DNA of 22,807 nt from Candidatus Latescibacterota bacterium (lineage in GTDB: Bacteria > JAAXHH01 > JACQVL01), in assembly GCA_016209865.1 (NCBI GenBank), contig JACQVL010000204.1, forward strand, positions 1-22,807. The letters run 5' to 3'. The notes beneath the pieces are model-generated. The model searched no databases, had not been told where the DNA came from, and was given only the letters and a program-made list of their open reading frames with translations. This document shows, in pieces, positions 15,065 through 21,946 of this stretch; the stretch's first letter is position 1; the number at the start of each line of letters is the position of its first letter. The translations under genes were made by a program, and so were the position numbers.

Positions 15065-15856
15065 TCACGTTTGCACCGATTCCAGGAAGCCCAGTTCCTG
15101 CATCCGGTTGATCCAGCGTTGGCGTTTGGGGTTTCTCTGAGGGTTGGCAACCCAGTGTGAATCGTAGATCGGATCATTCGGACGGTTAAAGTGCGCCGGG
15201 GTTTTGATATTGTTCTCAGCCTGTTTACGAGTCACCTCTTCTTGTTCTGGCGTTTCGGGGTTGTGGTAGTACACTAAGGTGCACATGCGACGGTCGTTCG
15301 AGCCGCCGTAGCTGGCGTGCCAGACCCGCAGGTCGAACGCGACCACATCCCCCGGCTCCGACTCACACACGCAGGCGGGGACATCACGAACCTCTAACTT
15401 CGTTTGACTCATGTTCTGCTTCAGGATGTCGTGAAACGGCTGGTGGTGCGATCCTGGGATCACGCGCAGCGCGCCGGTTTCGGCTCCGACCGGTTCCAGG
15501 TAGAACGCAAATTTGACCCCGAACTGATGGAGACTGCCGGTGTCAGGATGCCAGCCAGTGTTCCCGACGTACCGGTTGGCATCTACGATGATCCCGATGG
15601 CATCGTCGCCGTAGAGTTGCTCCGTCGCCTCACAGAATCGCGGATCCTCGAGCAACGAGGCGAAGAACGGCGTCTCCGGTCCCATCATCGGCACCCAGTG
15701 ACGGCGTGTCCCGTCAAACGGGGCATGGTGGTATGCGGACTCCAGAGCATGCGTGAATTCGGCGTCGATCGTTCGCAGCTCATCCGGGCTGAACAACTGT
15801 CGGAAGATGAGAAACCCAAACGTCTGAAAGCGGATAACTTGTTCTTCGGTCAACAT
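15065..15856 (-). CDS. Phytanoyl-CoA dioxygenase (PhyH) family protein
   Basis: A 263-residue Fe(II)/2-oxoglutarate oxygenase. The metal triad is H103-P-D105 (TGWHPDTGS) and H180 (LRVWHASYGGS), with R189 or R190 positioned for 2-oxoglutarate. RVIPGSHHQPF at 131-141 is the conserved core. The C-terminal 60 residues are charged and asparagine/proline-rich, an extension beyond the jelly-roll core. GAGGA precedes the ATG by seven bases. The 84-base gap on its 5' side separates it from the next PhyH gene, so an internal promoter is possible, though I see no clear boxes. The tight link to the aldolase gene suggests hydroxylation of a substrate in the same pathway. Confidence 0.88.
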   Translation of the reverse strand: MLTEEQVIRFQTFGFLIFRQLFSPDELRTIDAEFTHALESAYHHAPFDGTRRHWVPMMGPETPFFASLLEDPRFCEATEQLYGDDAIGIIVDANRYVGNTGWHPDTGSLHQFGVKFAFYLEPVGAETGALRVIPGSHHQPFHDILKQNMSQTKLEVRDVPACVCESEPGDVVAFDLRVWHASYGGSNDRRMCTLVYYHNPETPEQEEVTRKQAENNIKTPAHFNRPNDPIYDSHWVANPQRNPKRQRWINRMQELGFLESVQT

Positions 15857-15940
15857 GATGTCGTCCTCGCGGTGATTGGTGGAGAACCACTCGTCACTGC
15901 TTTGCTCAGCAGCACTCCTCCCAGGAATTGGATGGTGACG

Positions 15941-16762
15941 TCACCCTTGCTCAAACCCTGTCGCCGTGCGACGCCAAGTGAGACCGTGGTTCGGATCACG
16001 GAACGGAATACGACGCCCCAATAGTTGTTTCAACAGATCGCTTTCATCGGCTAACTCTTCCTCGCTCAGTTGCCGGGGCATGTCCTCTTGAGGAAACACG
16101 ACCGAGCGATTGTACATGCCCAGCAGCCCTACACGCGGCTGGTCGGTCGAGTTGGGAAGACATTGATGCCAGATGGCTCCGTTGGTGAAGAGGACCGAAC
16201 CTTGAGATCCCACGGCGACCTCCATCGGGAGTTGCTCAGCCTCGCCGCGCTGTGGCGGGCGGAGCGTCTTGTGAGAGCCCGCGATACAGGCGGTCGCCCC
16301 GTTGTCCGATGTGAAGTCGTCCAGCATCCAGACCGTCTGGCCGGTGAGAAAGCCGTCAGGAAACGGGGGCTGCATCGCCCAGTAGGGATAATCGATGTGC
16401 CAGCCGCCCGCCGGCGCGCCGGGCCCGACGATATTGGCCGTAAAGGTTGACGCGATGACATCTGGTCCAAGGACTCGCTGCCAGACGGCGATGACGGTCG
16501 GATGTTGGATGAGGCGACGAAAAATCTCCCCTTTGCCCACCAGCGCCCACACCCGGCGGATGTTTCCGTTTCCGTAGGTGTGATGAGCGCCGCGAGCCAT
16601 ATCGGTCTCTGCCAGAGCCAGCGTTGCGGTCCGGGCGTATTCAGCCTCCTCCGGCGTGATGACGTGTTCCAGGATGTAGAATCCTGCCGTACGCAGCGCT
16701 TCTTCAATCGCGTCCAACTGTTCTGGGGAAAGGGCTGTTGAGAGCGCTTCAGTCTTCATCAT
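15941..16762 (-). CDS. Phytanoyl-CoA dioxygenase (PhyH) family protein
   Basis: A 273-residue Fe(II)/2-oxoglutarate oxygenase distinct from its neighbour. The triad is H122-I-D124 (GGWHIDYPY) and H199 (GAIWHQCLPNS), with R210 as the likely 2-oxoglutarate anchor. MLDDFTSDNGATACIAGSHK at 146-165 matches the strand pair between the two metal motifs. The tryptophan- and proline-rich YWAMQPPFPDGF loop after the HxD motif is characteristic of PhyH proteins in uncultivated marine and sponge-associated bacteria. It follows the aldo/keto reductase gene by 24 bases. The substrate is unknown. It shares the fold but little sequence with the proteins at 221-1075 and 15065-15856. Confidence 0.88.
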   Translation of the reverse strand: MMKTEALSTALSPEQLDAIEEALRTAGFYILEHVITPEEAEYARTATLALAETDMARGAHHTYGNGNIRRVWALVGKGEIFRRLIQHPTVIAVWQRVLGPDVIASTFTANIVGPGAPAGGWHIDYPYWAMQPPFPDGFLTGQTVWMLDDFTSDNGATACIAGSHKTLRPPQRGEAEQLPMEVAVGSQGSVLFTNGAIWHQCLPNSTDQPRVGLLGMYNRSVVFPQEDMPRQLSEEELADESDLLKQLLGRRIPFRDPNHGLTWRRTATGFEQG

Positions 16763-16786
16763 CTTTCCTCATGTAGGGACACCGTG

Positions 16787-17734
16787 TTACTGCACACCCA
16801 GTGCCTCGATCGCCCGATGCAGGTCGGGCGGCAGTGGGCCGGCCTGGGCTGCCGCCACACTCTCTTCCAATTCCGCAGGAGTCGAAGCCCCGACCAGGAT
16901 CACACTGATGGACGGGTCATTGACCAGGTAACGGACCGATAACGTCACGATGGATAGACCACACGACCGTTGGATGTCGTACAGTCGTGTGAAGCGCTGC
17001 TGGAGATCGGGGGTCATCCACGATGGCGGGGTGGAGAGCCATTCCGGATGGACAGCGTTGAGGCCGGGCTTAAAGATGCCCGCCGCGATGTACGCCACCC
17101 CTTTCTCACGAGCCAACGGAAGGGCCGACCGGCGTGCGCGCCGGAACAGGAGGTTGTAGTCGTACGCCACCAGGAACGCGTCCACCTCCACGTGGCGCAG
17201 GACGTACGCCAGTTCTTCAGCATGGTCGGCGGTGATCCCGATGAACCGGCAACGGCCTTGCGCTCTGGCTTCGCGGAGGACCTGCATGACTGGGGCATTG
17301 GCGAAATCGTCGTGTTCATCGAGGCGAAGGATTTGGTCGGGTGGCGCGCCGTTTTCCCACCAGCAGGCCAATTCGGCCAGGTGAACTTGCAGTACATCGA
17401 CCGAGTCTCGGCGGAGTGCGCGCAGGTTCTCCCAGAGTTGGGCACGGAGGGCATCCGGCGACTGGAACGCGGCGGGCGTGGCTAAGTAGCCCAGTTTGGT
17501 CGCCAGCAGATACGGTTCGGCGCGTCCTTCGAGCGCTTCGCCTAAGATCACCTGTGAGGCGCCACGACCGTAGGCAGGGGCGGTGTCAAAATAGGTCACA
17601 CCGAGTTCGAGCGCCCGGCGCACGGTAGCCACACCGTCTGTATGAGATCGCTGGTTCAGGCAAGCTCCGCCCAAACCGATCACGGTGACATGTTCCCCTG
17701 TTCTGCCATAAGGGCGGTTTTCCAATGCTGTCAT
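16787..17734 (-). CDS. Aldo/keto reductase, possible sugar 1-dehydrogenase
   Basis: A 315-residue (alpha/beta)8 NAD(P)-dependent oxidoreductase with the complete AKR tetrad D50, Y55, K80 and H118. GVTYFDTAPAYGRGASQ at 45-61 is the standard signature, and VILVGASTPAELEESV near the C-terminus binds cofactor. AKRs of similar architecture include L-fucose and D-threo-aldose 1-dehydrogenases, which oxidise a sugar to its lactone. That would fit the lactonases and dehydratases nearby, but the assignment is inference. Many relatives are annotated only as general aldo/keto reductases. The gene follows the amidohydrolase by 57 bases, a gap largely taken by the second 42-bp element. Confidence 0.87.
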   Translation of the reverse strand: MTALENRPYGRTGEHVTVIGLGGACLNQRSHTDGVATVRRALELGVTYFDTAPAYGRGASQVILGEALEGRAEPYLLATKLGYLATPAAFQSPDALRAQLWENLRALRRDSVDVLQVHLAELACWWENGAPPDQILRLDEHDDFANAPVMQVLREARAQGRCRFIGITADHAEELAYVLRHVEVDAFLVAYDYNLLFRRARRSALPLAREKGVAYIAAGIFKPGLNAVHPEWLSTPPSWMTPDLQQRFTRLYDIQRSCGLSIVTLSVRYLVNDPSISVILVGASTPAELEESVAAAQAGPLPPDLHRAIEALGVQ

Positions 17735-17755
17735 ATTGATGTGGTCGCTCGTGAT

Positions 17756-17797
17756 ACTCCCCCTTCCCTCGCAGGAAAGGGGGCCGGGGGGTTAGGA
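17756..17797. repeat. 42-bp palindromic element, copy B
   Basis: Same start (ACTCCCCCTTCCC) and same end (GGCCGGGGGGTTAGGA) as 9678-9719, with two or three differences in the middle. The stem CCCCCTTCCC/GGAAAGGGGG carries one mismatch around TCGCA. Its TAA (17794-17792 on the minus strand) is the stop codon of the amidohydrolase gene, the same relation as copy A has to the M81 gene. Confidence 0.8.
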
Positions 17798-18931
17798 TGC
17801 AGAGTAGACCCGGCCACCCTTGATGACGGTCGTGGGTACGAGGTTCTGCTTGCCGATGCGCGCTGTGCCGTGCGCGTCGATGAGCTGAAATTCGCCAGCG
17901 TGTAGTTCAAAGATGACCGCATCCCCCCACGCGCCGACGGCCAGAGTGCCGATCCTATCGGACATCTGGATGACGTGGGCAGGGACGCTGGTGACTTTGG
18001 CGATCGCGTCGTCGAGCGACAGGCCGAGGTGGAGGAACTTGGTGACCGTCGTCGCCAGGTCGTAGACGGGACCGTTAACGTTGTACACGTGGAGGTCGGA
18101 TGAGATCGTCTGCGGCAGGACGCTCTGCGCCAGCGCCCGTTCGGCCACCTCCCAGTTGAACGACCCCGCGCCGTGGCCCACGTCAAACACCACTCCCCGC
18201 TCCATCGCCTCACGGACGGACGTGCGGACCTGACCGTGCTCGTCTAAGATGCCACACTTCCATCCGTGGAAACAGTGGGTCAGGATGTCTCGGTCGCGCA
18301 TCACGGCTAAGATGTCGTCGAGGGAATCGCACCAGGCGTCCTGCGGGTGCACCATGATGGGAAGGCCGGCCGCGTCCGCCGCTTCACGCGCGCGATGTAA
18401 GGGCAACATGCCGGATCGTTCGCTGACGATGCTGTGCTTCGTCAGGCGGACTTTCACGCCTAAGATCACATCACGGTGCTGTTCGATCATCGCGCACGCT
18501 TTGCTGACGTTCGCGTATTCGGGGAATTCAAACTCGCCGATCTCACGGGTGAGCAGCCCCTGCGACGAGATGTTGAGCTGGGCGTAGATGCGAGTGGCGC
18601 TCACGTCGATCACGTATTTCCGGAAGCCGGGGAAGGTATCCGCGCCTGCCGAGCCCGCATCGACGACCGTCGTCGCGCCCTTCGCCAAGCAGGTGGGGTC
18701 GGGCTCGACCCCGAAATGGCTGACGCCCGCGAACACATGGACGTGCAGGTCGATCATCCCTGGCGTGACGATATGTCCGCTCGCGTCTAAGACCTCGCGC
18801 GCGTCAGCCTTTGGCAGGTCATCCCCGACGGCGGCCACGACGCCATTCGTGAACGCCACGTCTTTCGTCGCGTGGATGCGTTGAGCGGGGTCGATGAGCG
18901 TGCCGTTTTTGATGAGTAAGTCGTAGGTCAT
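17792..18931 (-). CDS. Amidohydrolase/deacetylase family metallohydrolase
   Basis: A 379-residue binuclear amidohydrolase. H63-V-H65 (IDLHVHVF), a lysine K160 in GVKVRLT that is probably carbamylated to bridge two metals, H195 (MVHPQD), H219 (LTHCFHG) and D279 (SSDLHVYN) make the complete set. The GxKVR lysine motif and overall order match the group containing Atu3266, which hydrolyses acetyl-(R)-mandelate and related N- or O-acetyl hydroxy acids. Dihydroorotase and aminoacylase are more distant relatives. It starts 29 bases after the dehydratase gene. It could deacylate a hydroxy acid before dehydration or oxidation. Its stop codon comes from the 42-bp repeat. Confidence 0.87.
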   Translation of the reverse strand: MTYDLLIKNGTLIDPAQRIHATKDVAFTNGVVAAVGDDLPKADAREVLDASGHIVTPGMIDLHVHVFAGVSHFGVEPDPTCLAKGATTVVDAGSAGADTFPGFRKYVIDVSATRIYAQLNISSQGLLTREIGEFEFPEYANVSKACAMIEQHRDVILGVKVRLTKHSIVSERSGMLPLHRAREAADAAGLPIMVHPQDAWCDSLDDILAVMRDRDILTHCFHGWKCGILDEHGQVRTSVREAMERGVVFDVGHGAGSFNWEVAERALAQSVLPQTISSDLHVYNVNGPVYDLATTVTKFLHLGLSLDDAIAKVTSVPAHVIQMSDRIGTLAVGAWGDAVIFELHAGEFQLIDAHGTARIGKQNLVPTTVIKGGRVYSAS

Positions 18932-18960
18932 CTCCTCACTCCTTCTGCTATACCTTGTCC

Positions 18961-20085
18961 CTACCTGAAGAACCCGAGGTTCTCCTTCGCGTGGCGCCGG
19001 ACGGCGTCCTCATTCACCGTCACCCCCAGTCCGGGACGATCGGGCACGGTGATCTGTCCGTCGTGAATGAGAGGGGTTTCATGCAGTAATGCGCTCCAGA
19101 CCGGGTTGTCGAGATGATGAAATTCCAGGACGAGAAAGTTGGGAACGGCGGCGCAGACGTGACAGGCGGCGACGGTCCCGACCGGACCGCAGATGTTATG
19201 CGGGGCTAACGGCACGTAGTACATGTCCGCTAAGTCGGCGATCCGGCGGCCTTCCAGCAGTCCGCCTGCTTTGGCGAGGTCGGGCGAGATGATGTCCGCC
19301 GCCTGCGCCTGGATGAGGTCACGGAAGCCGAACCGGGTGTAAAAATTCTCGCCCGTGCAGATCGGGGTGCGCGTGGCCGCGGCCACTTTTGCCATCGCGT
19401 CCACGTTCTCCGGCGGGATGGGGTCTTCCAGCCAGAGAAGGTTCAGGTCTTCGAACGCGTACGCGATCTTCAGGATGTCCACGGGCGCGTACCCCCAGTG
19501 GGCGTCGATCGCCAGGTCGGTGTTGGGATGGAGACTCTCACGGATGGCCGTGACGACTTCCACGTAATGCGCGATGTCATCGTTGCTGATGCAGCGGTTG
19601 TACCGGTCCCTGCGAGACGGCAGCGGGTCGATATCGAACTTGAGCGCGTCGAACCCGCGGGCTTCGACGGCCTTCGCTTTGGCCGCATAACCGTCGGGGG
19701 TTTCCGTCTCCCCGGCGTGACAATCGTTGTAAAGACGGATGGTATCACGAAATTTTCCGCCCAACAACTGCCAGATCGGGACGCCCAGGGTCTGGCCGGT
19801 GATGTCCCAGAGGGCCATCTCGATCCCGCTGATGGCGCTCATCACCGTGCCCTGGTAGAAGCCGGATGCGGACATCGACCGCATCATATCCCGGAAGAGC
19901 CTGTCCACGTGGCGCGGGTCCTGGCCGATCAGCGGACGTTGCAGCCGTTCGTCCACGACGATCTGGTGGACGCCCGCCCCGTGGTAGGCCTCGCCGATGC
20001 CGGTGATGCCGTCATCCGTCGTGACTTTCACCAGCACCCACGGGAAGGGCTGGAGGAGGACAGAGCCGATGTGGGTGATGTTCAA
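18961..20085 (-). CDS. Enolase-superfamily acid-sugar dehydratase (DgoD/ManD-like)
   Basis: A 374-residue mandelate-racemase-type enzyme. Metal ligands D194, E220 and E246, catalytic H196 (the DxH pair in IDAHWGY) and H296 (LAPHNICGP), and E321 are spaced exactly as in D-galactonate dehydratase (183/209/235, 185, 285, 310). K149-F-D replaces the K-x-K of racemases, which also fits the dehydratase subgroup. It would remove water from a sugar acid to give a 2-keto-3-deoxy acid, the substrate class of HpcH aldolases. The start codon is TTG, supported by AAGAGGAG nine bases upstream and by the N-terminus NITHIGSVLL. The precise sugar acid is unknown. Confidence 0.9.
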   Translation of the reverse strand: MNITHIGSVLLQPFPWVLVKVTTDDGITGIGEAYHGAGVHQIVVDERLQRPLIGQDPRHVDRLFRDMMRSMSASGFYQGTVMSAISGIEMALWDITGQTLGVPIWQLLGGKFRDTIRLYNDCHAGETETPDGYAAKAKAVEARGFDALKFDIDPLPSRRDRYNRCISNDDIAHYVEVVTAIRESLHPNTDLAIDAHWGYAPVDILKIAYAFEDLNLLWLEDPIPPENVDAMAKVAAATRTPICTGENFYTRFGFRDLIQAQAADIISPDLAKAGGLLEGRRIADLADMYYVPLAPHNICGPVGTVAACHVCAAVPNFLVLEFHHLDNPVWSALLHETPLIHDGQITVPDRPGLGVTVNEDAVRRHAKENLGFFR

Positions 20086-20116
20086 GGGAAAAGGCTCCTC
20101 TTGGAAAGGATAGTAT

Positions 20117-20188
20117 GGGGGAATGGGAGAGTGGGAGAAAAAGCATCAAGATATTGCTCCCATTTGTCTATTCCCCTACTCTCCCACT
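20117..20188. repeat. GA-rich repeat block downstream of the four-helix-bundle gene
   Basis: GGGAGAGTGGGAG (20125-20137) faces CCCTACTCTCCC (20174-20185), giving an imperfect hairpin. The 21 bases 20117-20137 are an exact reverse complement of 20666-20686 on the other side of the gene. Repeat-like sequence continues to about 20220 and encodes the last residues (ESGEVLE) and stop of the four-helix-bundle protein. Confidence 0.75.
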
Positions 20189-20195
20189 CATCTGT

Positions 20196-20636
20196 CTACT
20201 CTAACACTTCCCCACTCTCCGTATCATCTTCGTAAAACACCTGCTCTTCCCTCAGCAAATTGGCTGGTCCGCACCATTTTTCAGGTTCTGTCATCATTTT
20301 GACCAACCCACCGCTAATGACTTCATAACGCTGATCAAGATCGGTAAAGTCAGCCTTGGACAGATAGCCGCATCGGAGAGCAAAATCGAGCCATGATTGC
20401 GTTTCGGCTGCTTCGCCGTCTGCATCGCTTAATTTGCTGATAAAATGTGCCACATAACGACGTTTGCGCCAAGCCTCAGCAATACTTCCGCAGACTGATC
20501 GTGACGATCGACGAATCTGATCCGTCAACGAAAACCGTTCATCCCCAGGCCAATCTTTTGACAACTCGAAAATCCTCATCGCAGACTCACAGGCCTGTTG
20601 GTAAACTCGGAGCTTCCGAAAATGTGTAATCACCAT
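20196..20636 (-). CDS. Four-helix-bundle protein (S23/IVP family)
   Basis: A 146-residue protein of the four-helix-bundle family first known from intervening sequences of 23S rRNA. Signature blocks are FRKLRVYQQACESAM (6-20), FSLTDQIRRSSRSVCGSIAE (35-54), and ETQSWLDFALRCGYLSKADF (78-97). The family is usually about 115-125 residues; here the last about 25 residues are extra and end in repeat sequence. ATG 20636 follows AGGA by six bases. The longer frame to 20732 only reads the repeat. It is more AT-rich than its neighbours and is bounded by inverted repeats, which suggests insertion between two enolase genes. Its function is unknown (probably RNA or protein binding). Confidence 0.85.
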   Translation of the reverse strand: MVITHFRKLRVYQQACESAMRIFELSKDWPGDERFSLTDQIRRSSRSVCGSIAEAWRKRRYVAHFISKLSDADGEAAETQSWLDFALRCGYLSKADFTDLDQRYEVISGGLVKMMTEPEKWCGPANLLREEQVFYEDDTESGEVLE

Positions 20637-20644
20637 CTCTAATC

Positions 20645-21946
20645 CTATTTTTTCTTGCCCCCACTCTCCCACTCTCCCATTCCCCCACTCATCTCGTCTC
20701 CGCTCACCGGGCCGGCCGCCGTGCGTTCCCACGTCGCCGCGAACTGCGCCGCTCCGTCGTCATCCCAGTAGTCCAGGTCGACCGGCTGGTTGTACCCGGG
20801 GCCATAGCCGTCCACAAAACTCGGCCCCACGTTCCGGTAATCGCTTAACGCATGCACCGGCAGTCGCGCGTAGATCGGCGGCAGGCCGGCGTACTGGATC
20901 CGGACGAGCGCGCGCGGCGAGGGATCGGGTTCGGCAGCCGCCCACTTCGCCAGCGCGTCGCGGTCGAGCGTCACCCCCAGCCCTGGCGTTTCGGGCACGC
21001 GCACCGTGCCGCCTGCGACCTCCATCGCAGGAGTGACCACGTCCTCTGCCCAGAGTTGGCAGTCGTTGACATGGTGCAGGGTCGCCATCGGGAACACCGC
21101 CGCCATGTGCGCCACGAACGCCCGCGTGATGTGACCGCCCACGTTCTGCAGCATGAACGGGATGTTCGCCGCCTCGAACAATCCTGCCCGCCGAATGACT
21201 TCTCCAACCGGAGAATGGCCTAACATGTACCCATCCGCCAGTCCCATCAGCGCCTCACGCCCACTCAGCGGCAGATGGTGGAAATAAATCGGCAACGGAC
21301 ACTTTTGACGGAGGACGCGATGTCCTTCGAAATCGTGAATCCGCAACGGATCCTCCAGCGCGCCCGCGATGGGGAAGTGGATCAGTTCTCGTGCTAAGTC
21401 GAGGACGTGTTCGACGGTATTGTCGAAATTCAGGTCGTAGTGGATCTTGAACCCCGGCGGAGCGACCTCCTGCATCGCGCTTGTCTGGGCGATGATGTTG
21501 TGGAAATGGTTCGTGTGGTACTTGAGCCACGTGTACCCGGCCTGCGCCCCGTGCCGGACTTCTTCCGCCATCTTCGCGGGCGTCTGAGAGACCGTCCACG
21601 TCCCCATCGGAACCCGTTTCCGGACCTGGGGGCCGAAGAGCTTGTACGCCGGTACAGCGTTGTACTGGCCGACCAGGTCGTAGATGGCGGGCGCGAGGGC
21701 GATGGGCAGGGTGGGATTCGCCAGCCAGTCGCACGGGTTCGTGCCCCGGAACCGGCCGATCCACTCGTCCATCCCGGCCCACTCCCGGCCCGTGTGCTCG
21801 CCTAGGCCGACGAGGCCGTTGTCGGTGTGGACGATGAAGACCGTGCGGTAGCGAAAATCGGGGCCATGATAGCGCGTCAACGCTTCGCTATTCCATGCAT
21901 GAAACGGCGGACAGATGACGTGGGTTTCGACGTCGGTGATTTTCAT
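20645..21946 (-). CDS. Enolase-superfamily protein with altered metal site
   Basis: A 433-residue mandelate-racemase/muconate-lactonizing-type protein. The capping domain (1-110) and barrel are intact. K142-Y-H144, D171 (HYDLNF) and E198 (ALEDPL) mark the first catalytic and metal positions, but where the third acidic ligand is expected (about 26 residues on) it has H223-H224 in YFHHLP. The later acid/base position reads GHSPVGE. It may be catalytically different or inactive. About 60 extra residues follow the barrel, and the last dozen or so (GGMGEWESGGKKK) are encoded by the GA-rich repeat. Its ATG overlaps the upstream enolase stop as ATGA, with GAGGTGA upstream. Confidence 0.85.
   Translation of the reverse strand: MKITDVETHVICPPFHAWNSEALTRYHGPDFRYRTVFIVHTDNGLVGLGEHTGREWAGMDEWIGRFRGTNPCDWLANPTLPIALAPAIYDLVGQYNAVPAYKLFGPQVRKRVPMGTWTVSQTPAKMAEEVRHGAQAGYTWLKYHTNHFHNIIAQTSAMQEVAPPGFKIHYDLNFDNTVEHVLDLARELIHFPIAGALEDPLRIHDFEGHRVLRQKCPLPIYFHHLPLSGREALMGLADGYMLGHSPVGEVIRRAGLFEAANIPFMLQNVGGHITRAFVAHMAAVFPMATLHHVNDCQLWAEDVVTPAMEVAGGTVRVPETPGLGVTLDRDALAKWAAAEPDPSPRALVRIQYAGLPPIYARLPVHALSDYRNVGPSFVDGYGPGYNQPVDLDYWDDDGAAQFAATWERTAAGPVSGDEMSGGMGEWESGGKKK
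20656..20690. repeat. GA/CT-rich repeat block upstream of the four-helix-bundle gene
   Basis: Tandem CCCACTCT units; bases 20666-20686 are the exact reverse complement of 20117-20137. The block lies inside the 3' end of the preceding enolase-superfamily frame and just upstream of the four-helix-bundle ribosome-binding site. Confidence 0.75.

Noticed and set aside
19498-20235. Plus-strand open frame of 245 codons
   Set aside because: It is antisense to the DgoD-like dehydratase and shows no family features.
20196-20636. 23S rRNA intervening sequence
   Set aside because: The protein is of the IVP family, but there is no rRNA sequence around it. It stands between protein genes.
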